This document shows positions 38,001 to 50,904 of a stretch of 64,000 bases of DNA, one piece after another. Made by a program: the position numbers and the translations under genes. The notes beneath the pieces are model-generated. The model saw nothing but the letters and a program-made list of their open reading frames with translations, was not told where the DNA came from and did no database searches. The DNA comes from Pegea sp. RAD2-039 (lineage: Eukaryota; Chordata; Thaliacea; Salpida; Salpidae). Position 1 is the stretch's first letter. The number at the start of each line of letters is the position of its first letter. Location: contig JAQGEQ010000071.1 of NCBI GenBank assembly GCA_034620365.1, positions 6,071,484-6,135,483 on the forward strand. Reading direction: 5' to 3'.

Positions 38001-39651
38001 TTCAGGAAGTTGACCCCAACCCCATACAGAGTTCTCGCGTTCGCATTGTTCTGAATCGCTATAATTCAAGTTGCTAAGTTCACAGCTTCTACAAAAAAAC
38101 AAACAACTTTCATCATACAAGACACAACAACAGATACAAACAACAACAACAAACATTTGCTACAAACAACAACAAACATTTGCTACAAACAACAAACATT
38201 TGCTACAAACAACAACAACAGACATTTGCTACAAACAACAACAAATATTTGTTGCAAACAACAACAGATACAAACAACAACAACAGATACAAACAACAAC
38301 AAATATTTGTTGCAAACAACAACAAGATACAAACAACAACAACAGATACAAACAACAACAAATATTTGTTGCAAACAACAACAGATACAAACAACAACAA
38401 CAGATACAAACAACAACAAATATTTGTTGCAAACAACAACAAGATACAAACAACAACAACAGATACAAACAACAACACCAGATACAAACAACAACAACAA
38501 ATACAAACAACAACAAACTGACTTGTCGCGCGCTTTTTCTACTTCGCTATCTGACAAAATACATCTTTGATCGACTACTGAAGTTCTCAATTCACTAAAA
38601 AAAAAAGCTCAAGTTGATCTCGTGTCAGTGACGTCATCAATTGCACCTATTCGATGCTGACGTCACCACACACGCTCCTAACACGTCATAATAGTTGTCA
38701 TGTGACTTCTCACAGTCATCAGCTGACCGAAAATGGTCGTTTGTCGAAATGGCGTCATCATCGTCATCTAAGTCGTTGTCATCGCAACTCATCTGTTGGT
38801 TACTTCGCTTCTTTCGCTTTTTTCGACGTCTTCTTTTCACCAATCCAGAATTCGTGACGTCATCGGCGTCTCTCGCTGTTTCTGGAAACTCTTCGTCGCT
38901 GCGAAAAATATAGTTTCAGTGACGTCATCGTCGCTGTTGCATCGAAATGTTTGTTGTAAAGGGAAACTGAGGTTGAGTCAACAACGTCGCGATTCATTGT
39001 CGAAATCACTCAAGCGTGGCAGCAACATAGCGTGAGAAGGCCGCGAGCGTAGCGGGTTACTCAAGTTCATTGACAAGTTATGAGGTGTCAGAGCAACGTT
39101 TAATAAAAGCGATGACGTCATCAGTTCAAAATAGAAAGCAACTGACGTCATATATTCATCTTCAACTGATTTCTGCTTTTTTGGTGTTGATGGTCGCGAT
39201 GGCAACGGTGACGTGATAAGACTAGGAGGTATTTGATCCTCATCATCAATATCAATGACAAAGAAAGCCTCTCCTTGTGTCCCTAACTTCATCTGGACAT
39301 TTTCAACTTCGATGTCATTAACAGAGATATTCACCTTTTTTAATAAACTTTTAATTTCAATAATTTTTGATTAGTTGGTTTATTCTTACCACTTTTTCTC
39401 TAGTTTGAAGAACACCTAATTTACCAAATCTAACATGAAATGGTGATGCTTGTAGAGTTCCATCTGGTTGTTCCACAACAATAATATCAATTGCACCTAA
39501 AAAGGTGGTTAATATCAAAATAATTACAACTTAATTGACATTTTTAAGTTTAAAAAAATTCATAAGAAATGTTCTAACCTGTCAGGGTTGCTGGGTTTAT
39601 TTGGTTATAAATATCCTTCAATTTTATTAAACTTTTATAAACTACATTCAT
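35034..39651 (-). CDS. LPIN: Lipin, phosphatidate phosphatase, many exons
   Basis: Lipins dephosphorylate phosphatidic acid to diacylglycerol at the ER and can act as nuclear co-regulators. The N-LIP domain starts at 39651 ([20 protein letters not shown]) and continues with [30 protein letters not shown] and [13 protein letters not shown] basic Lys/Arg stretch (about 38820) is a likely nuclear/membrane signal. Middle exons give [10 protein letters not shown] (about 38010) and [13 protein letters not shown] (about 37530). The C-LIP catalytic domain has [20 protein letters not shown] (about 35880), with the haloacid-dehalogenase DxDGT motif intact. [19 protein letters not shown] and the C-terminus [13 protein letters not shown] follow. 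The stop is at 35034-35036. Two introns are minisatellites (about 36170-36680 and 38100-38530), and one exon carries an in-frame Asn/Gln/Pro repeat. Human has three paralogues; I cannot assign one. Confidence 0.93.
36172..36678. repeat. 17-bp minisatellite in a lipin intron
   Basis: The plus-strand unit is GAAGTGATGAGGATCAG (GAGGATC alternating with GAAGATC), about 29 copies. In the lipin transcript it reads as pyrimidine-rich CTGATCCTCATCACTTC, related to the 14-bp word in the DHX37 and PXK introns. Confidence 0.93.
37555..37795 (-). repeat. In-frame coding repeat in lipin (NQQPANQxPQQTT)
   Basis: A 39-bp unit (13 codons) is repeated about five to six times; some units are 36 bp through loss of one Gln. 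On minus it stays in the same frame as the conserved EGLYLDDV segment that follows, so it is coding. The encoded stretch is a low-complexity Asn/Gln/Pro/Thr linker between N-LIP and C-LIP. Confidence 0.85.
38105..38525. repeat. ACAACA-rich tandem repeat in a lipin intron
   Basis: Plus strand: repeated AACAACAACAGATACAAACA and AACAACAAATATTTGTTGCA blocks, with the pair repeating at roughly 80-110 bp. It lies between a donor after GACAA (about 38525) and an acceptor next to 38093. Open frames on both strands (Gln/Thr/Asn or Cys/Leu/Val runs) are artefacts of composition. Confidence 0.85.
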
Positions 39652-42224
39652 TTTTAATAAATGCTCTAAAGTAAATAAAATTTATCTAAAAAAAAAACCT
39701 GGAAATAAAAAAGAATAAATTTATAAACATTTTTTTATATATCTTTTGTAATTAGATAAAAATAATATCAAGTTTTTGTGATGAAACCATAATTATGAAA
39801 TACTTTTAATAAAATGTATATCTGATGAGTAATCTACTTTTAAATAAAACTTTTTTTGTTAAATAGTTTAAAGTACAAAATTAAAGGTTTTAAAAAAATG
39901 AACAATTTGAAGAAATGTAAATTTATGAAAATATAATTTCTAATAATTTTTATTCTAATTAAAAATGAAGCTACAAATTTAAAAAGAATTTGTTTTTGAA
40001 AAACATATTTTTTTTTCTTGCTAAAAAAACTAAATTTGAAATTTAAAAGTAAATAAAAACTTCAACAATAAAAATAAAAAATAATACAAATAAGATTTTA
40101 CCTAAGAAATGCAATTTAAAGTTTTTACTATATTCTAATTTTTGAAACAAATAAATTTCTTAATTATTAAAAAATAACTAAAAAAAAAACTGAATATTTT
40201 TGGCTACTTCAAAATTAAATCTTATAAATCAATAAAATAAACAAAAAACTTTCTGACTTTCCAACACAACATTTTTAAAACCAAAATATTTTACTCACAC
40301 ACCACTTTCGAAAAAGTAGATGAATGACGTGATCATCAGACCATAATACTTCGCGCACCCAAAAGACATTTCGATATTAAACTAGTTGGTCACGCTTCAC
40401 TGATCAATCCACTAAACGAAGTTCAGATAGTTTTTAGCAAATATTATCCTAAAATCAGAATGTCAAGCAAACATCAGATGATATATATTTTTTAATGGTT
40501 TATTGCGATAGTAAAAATATTTCATTTGTTTTTTGTTCTCTATTCTGATTTTAGGAAATAATTATCTAATTTGGCATAAATAAATAAATGATACGATTTA
40601 GTAATTGTATTTCTAGTATTTACTAATAAAATTAATAAGAATATTTCCTTTCTTGTTATATAAACTGCTTCAAATTAAAAATTAAAGAAAAACAAATAAT
40701 TTTATCTAATTGTTTGTTTAAAACTTAACTTATTCATTTCAATTTGTTGTTTATTAAAAATTTTTCGTTTGAAGAACATACCTTAAAATTTGCTTATCTT
40801 CTTTAAAAGTTAACAATTGTTTGTTTATTACATTATTTAAACAGATTAAAGAGAAAAAATTTTAGAAATATTGGCAAGTTACATTATTTCAATTGGAAAT
40901 GTGAAATCATAATTTACAAACATAAAAATGTTTTAACTTTTCAAGTAATCTTAAATAAAGGAATAAGAATTTTTATTATTGCAGATTGAAGCTTACTAAG
41001 TAAACAATTTATATAATATAATTACAGAAATTAAAAACAAACTAAAGTATATGTATAAATAAAATACTTGCTCAAGCGCGCCAACTAGCGGAAAACATTT
41101 TTTTGGATGTCTGAAAGTTATTCTTAATTATTATATGCGGCTCATATAAAAGTTTAAAAAATAAATAAAAGCCAAATTGGGAATTAACCCAATTTCAATT
41201 TCTAAAACTTATGAGCACACAGTTTTATTATAGAGTAAATAAAATCGGTTTAGCACCTTCATTAGTGAAAACTTCTCGATCTAAAACCCGAAGTTAATAA
41301 GACTTGTTTCTTGTATGTCTAAATGTTAGTATTTGAAGAAGTTAAAAAGCCGCGCGACTATTTTCAATGAAACACTTATCTTAATTCTAGCTGTATGCTG
41401 TTAATTTGTTCATTTATTAATATAAGCAAAAAAGCCCATTTAATTTTCTTTCAAAAAGAAGTTCTATTAACAAAATAAATTGTTAAAAAGTTTGTTGGTT
41501 TGTAAAATAATTGAGATTGTTTTAAAATTATTCAATTATTGAATTCAAAATTTTAGAAAAGTATTTTAGATTTCAACTTCTAACAAGATAAAGTTTTGAT
41601 GAATTAACTAAAACTTACTTCTGGTTATTACACTGAAGTAGGGTTGCGTATTAAAAATCAACAGATTAAAAATCGATAATACAAACTCACAGTTTTAAAA
41701 ATATTTAGAATTTTATATAAATCAATTATAAAATGAAAGAATTTACTAAATTGGTATTATTCAAAAACAGTTGCATAATTTATTTTAAAAAGGAATTTCT
41801 GTTTTTAGAAATTTATTGATCAAATTATCTGTTTAGTTTCATGTAAGATAAACAATCTAGATTTCCAACAAACATGTTTTCTGAGTTTTCAGTTTGCCAC
41901 AAAATGGGACTTTTCAGCTTTGTCATCTGATTTCTTATATAACTGCTGTCTACCGCCACCAAGTGTCAATATTTATGTAAAAAATGTTTATTTAGAAAGT
42001 TTGATGAAACTACACATGAAGTTACGTCATCAAATGACGTCATCACTTTTGCTATCACGTGAGAAATGATCGAGAAGCACGCGAGAGTTTCCCTTTCCGC
42101 GTCCTACCACTCGGTCGCCATGGTGACGCGAAAAGTCGCGTGTTATTTCACTTGACGCACTCCAAGTACTCGATGATGACGTCACATACTCACTCCATTG
42201 ATCTGAAAAAAGGCGATGATGACG
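39652..42224. other. AT-rich intergenic desert
   Basis: It lies between two minus-strand genes, lipin and Frizzled. The part next to 39652 should hold the lipin promoter. No gene, array or RNA is recognised. Composition changes sharply near 42000, where GC and TGACGTCA content rise. Confidence 0.45.
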
Positions 42225-45200
42225 TCATGAACGACGCTTTTCAAGAGGTGCTTCACCTGCTTTCGTTGTCTTGGTAACAGCTGTACACTTAGAAGTTTCC
42301 AGATTGGTTTGCTGTGAAAAGACATCGTCGTTGATGACGTCACGCCGCTCTTGTGACCCTGTACAAGTATTGAGTGACTTTTCGATGATTCGCGTCGCGT
42401 CACTTACTCAATAGACTTCGCACAGACTTCCATTCATCGCTTCGAATCGCGCAGCAGCTGTAAAAATAAAAATTCATCCGCTAAGTGGCGCTACTGAGCT
42501 TTTGAGTTTTAAATCATTTTAATTTTTAAAATTTTTGAAAATTTGTCAGAAGACAAACTGATGAGCGATTTTTGGGAACGAGTCTTCAGCAAGATCTTTG
42601 TTATATTGACTCAGTCGCCTTTTGGGATCGAAGATGACCCCTCCTCATCACAAATTTAAATTAAAAACTAAATTTAACAAAAAATGTTTCCATAAAAAAA
42701 AACCGGCTTAAAAGGCAACTGATGCTTCGATCGAGCAAATCGCGTTGATGACGTCACTCTATTTACATCGCTAACCTTTGTGAAGGAAAAGTGGACCACG
42801 ATTTGAAGGTCTTTTTGCCACAGATCCAAAACAGAGGTGGAAATGCCAAAGTTAGAGTGGCGGCATATTTGATGTAGTAGATGACCACGTGAGGTCTACT
42901 TTGTCCTGTAAATGTCCTATTGGTCAGGGACAACGTGGTAGTAGAGCTTGTCACTTACGGGACACTGTCGAGGTCGGACATGGTACACTGTAGTGGTCAC
43001 AAGTCCTCAAATACCAGGCCCTTGTCCATTCATCTCTGTTGTGATCCTCGTATAAGAGGATAATGATGAAGAAACACTTTAAACAATTTCTAGTTAGATC
43101 TTCATCTTAAGATTAAAGATTTAAAGATGAAGAACCTGCGGAAGGATGAAGAGCAAACTGAAACATCCGATCCTCATCATCAACTTCTTCAATTTTTTGG
43201 AATCTTTATCATCTGTGAGACTTCGACGGACTCGATTCAAACAAAAGAACCCTAAAGATCAAAATCGATTATGACGTCATCGTTCTACTGATCAAAATCG
43301 ATGATGACGTCATCGTCCTACTGATCAACATCGATGATGACGTCATCGTTCTACTGATCAAAATCGATGATGACGTCATCGTTCTACTGATCAAAATCGG
43401 TTATGACGTCATCGTTCTACTGATCAAAATCGGTTATGACGTCATCATTCTACTGATCAAAATCGGTTATGACGTCATCGTTCTACTGATCAAAATCGAT
43501 GATGACGTCATCGTTCTACTGATCAAAATCGATGATGACGTCATCGTTCTACTGATCAAAATCGATGATGACGTCATCGTCCTACTGATCAACATCGATG
43601 ATGACGTCATCGTTCTACTGATCAAAATCGATGATGACGTCATCGTTCTACTGATCAAAATCGGTTATGACGTCATCGTTCTACTGATCAAAATCGGTTA
43701 TGACGTCATCATTCTACTGATCAAAATCGGTTATGACGTCATCGTTCTACTGATCAAAATCGATTATGACGTCATCATCCTTCTGATCAAAATCGATGAT
43801 GACGTCATCGTTCTACTGATCAAAATCGATGATGACGTTATCACTCTAATGATCAAAATCGATGATGACGTCATCGTCCTACTGATCAAAATCGATGATG
43901 ACGTCATCGTCCCACTGATCAAAATCGATGATGACGTCATCGTTCTACTGATCAAAATCGATGATGACGTCATCGTCCTACTGATCAAAATCGATTATGA
44001 CGTCATCATCCTTCTGATCAAAATCGATGATGACGTTATCGTTCTACTGATCAAAATCGATGATGACGTCATCGTCCCACTGATCAAAATCGATGATGAC
44101 GTTATCACTCTAATGATCAAAATCGATGATGATGTCATCGTCCTACTGATCAAAATCGATGATGACGTCATCGTCCCACTGATCAAAATCGATGATGACG
44201 TCATCGAGCTACTGATCAAAATCGATGATGACGTCATCGTCCTACTGATCAAAATCGATGATGACCTCATCGTCCTACTGATCAAAATCGATGATGACGT
44301 CATCGTCCTACTGATCAAAATCGATGATGACGTCATCGTCCTACTGATCAAAATCGATGATGACGTCATCGTCCTACTGATCAAAATCGATGATGACGTC
44401 ACCTGTGAGCAAGATACAAACTCCGAGGACTAGATAGCAAGCAATCGGGATAAGTAACAAATATCGCGCCCCAAAGCTGTCATAAACGCCCACTGAACAT
44501 AACCCTGCATCGAGAACAATGATGTCACGCGTCGATGACGTCATCAAGCGCTAACCGGTGATGTTGTCGCCTTCGATTCGTCCAGAAATGAGGAGAACGA
44601 TTGTGTGGAAGCAGGGAACGAAATACGCGATCGAGTGGAAATAGGGGGCAAGTTGCCCGATTGGTTCAGTGCCCCATTTGAAAGCGGACGCGAGAAGCCA
44701 CGTGAAAGTGAGGATCAACCACCAGATGGTTCCTTTCACTGTAACAAGCGCGGTGTCATGACAACCGACTTCTTTGTTGCCTAGTTACCAGTGAAGAAGT
44801 GAATCGCGATGAAGAGCCAAGTACAAAGTGGATTATCTCGAGCGCTTTCCACCGCTGTCGCTCCCTGCGTCACTTCATTCGCTGCGTTGAGGCGCTGCGA
44901 GAAGCGATGACGTCACTACTAGCGATCAGCGAAGTGATGAAGACTCACGCGTTGGTTGCAAGCTGCTGAATCACCGAGAAAGAATCCGATGATATGCAAA
45001 TTAGCGACGACGAGGTAGCAGATGGAGTAGAAGATGATGGGTCGTTCAGGGTAACGGAACCTTCGAAAAGACGCGTGAAGCGACGAGAAGATGATTGTGA
45101 CGTCATCACCTTCGTGGGTTGAGGATGAAGGTGAGGATGATGAAGAAAGAGATGAAAGAAGAGATGAAAGCGATGATGAGGATAAAAACACGAAGACAGC

Positions 45201-45956
45201 GCGCGTCTTCTACGAACATGTGCTCACAAGGTGGGGCACACGAATCCACGCCCAAGAAGCGAAATCTGCGCGCGATCAGTGATTTCTAGTTGTGACGTCA
45301 TCATCTCACTTGGATCGATGTGAAGATCGGAGTTCAAGAGGACATCGAATATCACTGAAAGATGAGTTGTTGGATCGGGAATTCCCCTCAGCTGAAAGTT
45401 GAGTGGTTGGCGCGATAAGCGTAAAAGTGATGACGTCAGAGTTCGGATGCAAACATATCTGCGCAAAAAATTAAATAAGCAAGCAAACGATTATGACGTC
45501 ACTTACATCGCGACGAATCGTGACGTCATCGACGTAAGGAAATCCCTGCAGGGAAGTTTGTAGCAGATTGCAGTCAGGGAAATGATCCCGCCATCGGATG
45601 TTGAAGATGCGTGCGGCTTCTCGACATTCGTCACGCACGACTGCACACAGCTCACGACAGGCAACTGCGATGACGCGAGACTCGATACAAGCCGGTTGAT
45701 GCACAGAACAGGCAAAAAAGCGGAAGTAGGGCGAACATCCGGTTGTCAGTAGCGGGTACAGCATCTCGAAGTGGCGTTGTGACGTAATCGCGTTAAATGA
45801 CGCGCCAATTGTCAAGTTGAAGGGCCAATGTTCATCCATGCATGACGGCTCACTTACTGCTAAACATTTATCGCTGCTTTGTGACGTCATCACAATGTAC
45901 GTCATCATTATTAGCATGAATGATAAGTTGAAACCCGTCTCCATGACAACCTTCAA
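42225..45956 (-). CDS. FZD: Frizzled family Wnt receptor
   Basis: This is a seven-pass Wnt receptor. The start at 45956 (or Met5) gives a hydrophobic signal sequence, then the cysteine-rich domain: [34 protein letters not shown] and FPDCNLLQ. The linker has N-glycosylation sites. APPCEHMF precedes TM1 (about 45220). Then come [17 protein letters not shown] (about 45060), [32 protein letters not shown] (44720), [20 protein letters not shown] (44500), [19 protein letters not shown] (43180) and the last helix leading to GKKTFKSW (about 42800). The Dishevelled-binding KTxxxW motif is intact there as KTFKSW. The Ser/Arg-rich tail ends KRRS at a TGA (42225-42227). The exon before the last helix splices in frame with the acceptor near 42915. 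One intron (43255-44403) is a 33-bp satellite. The subtype is not assignable. Confidence 0.92.
43258..44403. repeat. 33-bp minisatellite with a CRE-like core in a Frizzled intron, about 34 copies
   Basis: The plus-strand unit is GATGATGACGTCATCGTCCT followed by ACTGATCAAAATC. Nearly every copy carries the palindrome TGACGTCA. A variant with CAACATC recurs at 43321 and 43585, exactly eight units (264 bp) apart, and the neighbouring variants (GGTTATGACG) also recur, so there is higher-order structure. The period is a multiple of three, which creates spurious open frames on both strands. Confidence 0.95.
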
Positions 45957-48042
45957 TTTTTAGCGATTTTTCGAAAAGTTTTTTTCGAATTTAAATATTC
46001 AATTTTCAGACTCTAAAGTAAAAGCTCCTGATGACGTCATCTAAACGATTTGCAGTTTTTCACTAAAAATTTAATGAAGAAAAAAAAACATCAATAATTG
46101 AAAAATTTGTTTAAAATCAATACAAGTGATTAATAAAAAAATTAAATAACTGATGTTGTAAAATTCTAAGAATAAAACTACTTCTATAATTAGTTACGCA
46201 GTAAAATCAGCTCAAATAAGTACTTAAAAGGTAGCTAGGTTTTAACTATTTAAATATTCAATCGTTCAAATATTGTTATCACGTTTTGGAGGCTGTAAAA
46301 TTAAAACAACAAAATCCCGAAAATTTCTTCTTAAAAACTAACTTCTACTCTTTAGCGCAACCTTGCGGTATATAATGTTTACCAAGGGTTTCAAATTAAA
46401 CGCGACGTCATCAAACTAACCTTTAATGTTTAAAAAACTTAAGCTACAAAAATTAGTTCATTCAAACAGAATTTTAAATAAAATTTATGTAAAAAAAACA
46501 TATTTAAAAATCTTAGAATATGAGTTATGTAACTTTTTTAAACTTAAAGATATGCAAGAAATTGTTTGATTTATATTAAAATTAAAGCTGTTTTACTATC
46601 TTTTCCAATTTATAATAAATACAATCGCTAAATTAAATTAAATAAAAAGCTATTAAGTTAAATTTTCGGTTGCTGAGGAAATTATGATATCTAGAGCTTA
46701 TATTCTACAGTTTTAACTCTTATTTCTTTTATAATAAAATAATAAATTGAAATAAACAAATAAATTTAGTTTGAGTATTTAAATTTATAATAAAATTAAT
46801 CATATTTATAGGCATTTGATGTTTATTCTGTTGAAATTACTTCTACCCGGGATATTTAGAATAAAGCCATTTTGTCACTTAATTTAGCAACATTACATAA
46901 CAAGCAAAACGTTGAGATCGTCTTACAGCCATTGAAAGGCGTATTTTTCTTTATTATGTAACGCCAGCTAGTGATACTCATACCATTGATCTGTATTCTT
47001 CACTTTTACTGTAAATTAGAGAAATAAAGACATTAAAATTTATGGCTTAGTCAGTTTTAATGTCTTTTTTAATATATTAATAAAACTGATACAAGTTGTA
47101 GTATTTTGTTAAGTGTCAGGGTTGGGGTTAGTTAGTTAGTTTAATTTTAACAATTTGATTTTATTTGGATATAAATTTTTTTACAAGAAGCTTTTCTTTA
47201 TATTCTATCTTTATATTATTTTGTATCTTATTTTGTCTGTATTTTTCATAAAAAAAAATTATTTTTTTTTTTATTTTTAATTTTATTTTTGTTTTTAAAA
47301 ACTTGGAAGAAATTAACTATTGTAAATATTATTCATATTTTTTAAAAATAACAAAAATCTGTGAGTTTTTTTAAATTACATAATTTTTTAATTACATAAG
47401 CAAAAAAAATTTTCAATTTCAAAAGAAATAAAAATTAAATAAATACATTAATAATAATTATAATTAAAATAATTGTTAAAATTAATAAAAAAAAAACTTG
47501 CTTATGTAACATAAAAAAAGTGAACAATTTTGAATAAAGAAAATGAGATACAAGTCAGAAAATTTGTAAAAAGTAAAAATTTGGTAAAAATAGTATTCCG
47601 ATTTTGATAATTTCTTTTGTTTTTACCAAATTTTAACTTTCTCTTATTTACATTTTCGCAGTGTAGTTTAAAAGTCCTTGACTGGTCAAATGGAAAGACC
47701 TTAACACAGGTGAGACGATGATAATGATGTCAATTTCATCATTTTATAGAAAGACTAAATATTAAATTTTCAGATTTCTATTTTTATCTTTTCCTAGTAA
47801 TTTTACAAACCATCAATTATTCAATATATTTTTGCAAATTTACTTTTCATAAAAATCTTCTAGCAGAGACTAGCTTATGTTTAGTTTCAGCTTTTTTGTT
47901 TCATTGTAAAAATATAGAAATTAAATTCAGTGAAGTTTTTGTTGAAAATAAACAGTTTAAAGTAAATTTAATTTAAGTATTTTTTTATTTAGGTCTTTCA
48001 GTTAAAGTACAATGATTAATACGAAGACATTCTTCTTGTAAA
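45957..48042. other. AT-rich divergent intergenic region
   Basis: It contains the promoters of Frizzled (-) and cryptochrome (+). Very AT-rich from 46100 onwards, with no gene seen. Confidence 0.45.
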
Positions 48043-50853
48043 ATGAAACATGTTACTATCCATTGGTTTCGAAAAGGGCTTCGAATCCATGATAATCCTG
48101 CCTTGCTACATGCCGTCACCTCCTCAAAAGTCCGACATCTCTTCAATCTTTTCAATTTATTGACTTCTTTACTTTTTAGACTCTTTACCCCGTCTTTATC
48201 TGGGATGAAACATTCTTCAGTGTAAATGAAATTCTTGGCGAAAAAAGAATAGAATTTTTATTTCGTTGTTTAAAAGACCTCCAAAAGACACTGAGATCAG
48301 TAAGTTGATCCTTTCATCTGATCAGATCTTCTAAATTCAACATCTTTTAGATTGGATCTGAACTCTATATTTTCAAAGGCGATGCCATTTCAATTTTACA
48401 AAGTAAAGTGAGGCAGTGGGGAATAACACAAGTAAATGACCTCTCAAATCCACCAAATATGCAAATTAAACTCTATTTTTTGTTACAGATCACTTTTATT
48501 ACAGACACAGAAGTTTATTATCGTGATCGAGACGTAGCAGTTGCAAATTTGCTTGGTAAAGAAGGTGTCACTGTAGTTTCTAAAGTTGGACACACTTTAT
48601 ATGATATTGATGCGTCAGTATTTTCTTATGATTTCTTCAACTGATTTTTTTTTTAAGTTTTTCTAACTAAATGATCAAAACTATTTTTTGGTTTTTGCAA
48701 GAGTTTTGTAATTTGTTAAATAATTGGACAACTTTGAAAATTGTCGCTTCGGAACTGGTATTAGGTTTGGTAAGTGAGTCTTCTGCAGTCAACAACGTCT
48801 CTTCTATCTTCTTTGACTTTTTGTCAATGCCAGTAAGTCCGTTGTCATGATTAAATCATTTGGAAAAATGGCTCTCAAAAAAAAAACAAACAGCAAAGGG
48901 AATTTGAAGCACTTATAAAGAAATTATATCAGTCTGTAAAGTGTTGAAACTGGTCTCTAGGCTTTCATGTTGTTCAACAGACTTCTCAACTCTTTAATTT
49001 GTTGTTCACGTTATGATCAATTTTGAAAAAGAGCTTGTGCCCTATTAGCAGTTTTTCAAAACTAATTATAACGTAAATGACTTGCAGAAAACTATTTTGT
49101 TGACTGAAGCCTAGACACTATTTTCATTTCTTTATATTCTAATGTATTTTCATTTGAGTGATTTTTTTTTTTGAAAGTCAGTTATTCAAGATGAATATTT
49201 AAAAATAAAATTGTCAAATATGTGAATGATTTGTGTAAAAAAAACTATTTGTTTTAAATTCTCGATTTTCATTCACAAATTTGTTTTATTTATTTGGTGA
49301 TTTTCGACGGTAATTATTTCAAATCTCTCAAATCCAAAAACTTATTTATTTTTTTTTGTCTCAAAATACAGAATTTGGAAAGCAAATCACGGCAAACCAC
49401 CTCTCACCTACCGTTCATTCCTGGCAATTGCAGCAAAATTAAAGGATCCTCCACAAACAGTTCGTACAATATGTTCAGATGACTTCAAGTGAGTCTCCTT
49501 TGTTTTAAAACTCCTCGAATTGAATCGTAATCTTCATAGGGAGTGTTCAACACCTACTAGTAGTGATCATGATGAAAAAAACTTTTGGTTTCGTTCTTCG
49601 TCTCGTAAAGTTGAAACTGATACAGCAGCTAAACTATGGCCTGGCGGTGAAACAGCCGCGCTTCAAAGGTGACCACAACAACGCCCTCTAGTGAGCGCAC
49701 TAACACTTCATCATCAGGTTTAAATCGAAATGTGATTACTTGTTGGGAGAAAGTAGCAAGGAAGTGGAGAGAGGAGTTCAAAGATTGTTCCCGAACACTA
49801 CAGGACTTAGTCCATACCTCTGTCTAGGTTGCTTGTCTCCGAGGCTTTTCTATCATGCTATGAATAACAAAACTAACGAAGTAAGTGTCCTTGTGACGTC
49901 ATCGACGCTCGACTTTCACAGCTTCTTTTACAGCCCCGCAAACACTGCTTGACTCCTCTTTCACTCCAAGGACAAATCCTATGGAGAGATTTCTTCTATA
50001 CAGTCTCAGCTTACACTCCTAACTTTACTACGATGAAAGGAAATCCCATTTGTCTCCAAATCTCTTGGGACACTAACGACGAGTATCTGACCAGGTGGTC
50101 AGAGGGCCGCACTGGTTATCCATGGATAGATGCTATCATGAGACAGTTACGTCTCGAAGGATGGATTCATCATCTAGCGCGTCATGCGGTCGCGTGTTTT
50201 TTGACGAGAGGCGATCTCTGGTTAAGCTGGGAAGAAGGACAAAAAGTAAGAAGATTTTATAGAGATCTGATCTTCATCTTCGGACTTTTATAGATGTTTG
50301 AAGAGCATTTGTTGGATGCTGATTATAGTATGAACGCTGGTAACTGGATGTGGTTATCAGCGAGTGCTTTTTATCATCACTACAACAAAATGTTTCATCC
50401 AGTCCAGTTTGGCAAACGTCTTGACCCAACTGGTCAATTTGTCAGGTTTGTGGTCCTCAACTCTGTCCCACAACCTCCCAACTGACCTTGTTGTCATGAC
50501 AAAAGGCGCTACGTGAAGGAACTGAAGAATTATCCCACAAAATTCATCTATGACCCCTGGAAAGCTCCACTGGAAGTTCAGAAACAAGCAGAATGCATCA
50601 TCGGTACGTTACGCGTGTATCGCGTTCGCGTGTATGACGTCATCATCTCGTTATTAGGCGTGGACTATCCGAAACCGATCGTGAATCACTACGAGGCGAC
50701 AGTAAAGAATTTGGCCAGAATGAAATCTTTTAGGAGTAGCCAAGCAAATACCATCAAGTTGACATCAGGTAATCTTGTTGTCATGACAACATACAAATCG
50801 CGATCAATACAGCTTCTAATCTATTTTTAGATTCTTTCGATTATTCTTCCTGA
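48043..50853 (+). CDS. Animal cryptochrome/(6-4) photolyase
   Basis: This flavoprotein belongs to the animal CRY/(6-4) photolyase clade, which repairs UV photoproducts or acts as a blue-light or clock protein. It starts [20 protein letters not shown] (48043). Exons continue with [28 protein letters not shown] and, after a roughly 755-bp intron (48615-49371), [16 protein letters not shown]. Then come [34 protein letters not shown] and [17 protein letters not shown]. The FAD/active-site block is [21 protein letters not shown], then [57 protein letters not shown] and [11 protein letters not shown] follow. The stop is at 50851-50853. The HHLARH pair needed for (6-4) repair is intact. There is no long CRY-type C-terminal tail, which fits a photolyase or a short CRY. 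Confidence 0.93.
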
Positions 50854-50904
50854 GATCGAAGCAACCAGAAATCGTGATCATGTGACGTCATTCTTCCTTT
50901 TTTT

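Noticed and set aside
38071-38598. Gln/Thr/Asn-rich and Cys/Leu/Val-rich ORFs on both strands
   Set aside because: They come from the ACAACA-type repeat in a lipin intron; the true exons flank it.
43467-44433. Several 60-190-codon ORFs on both strands
   Set aside because: Artefacts of the 33-bp satellite, which lies inside a Frizzled intron bounded by good splice sites.
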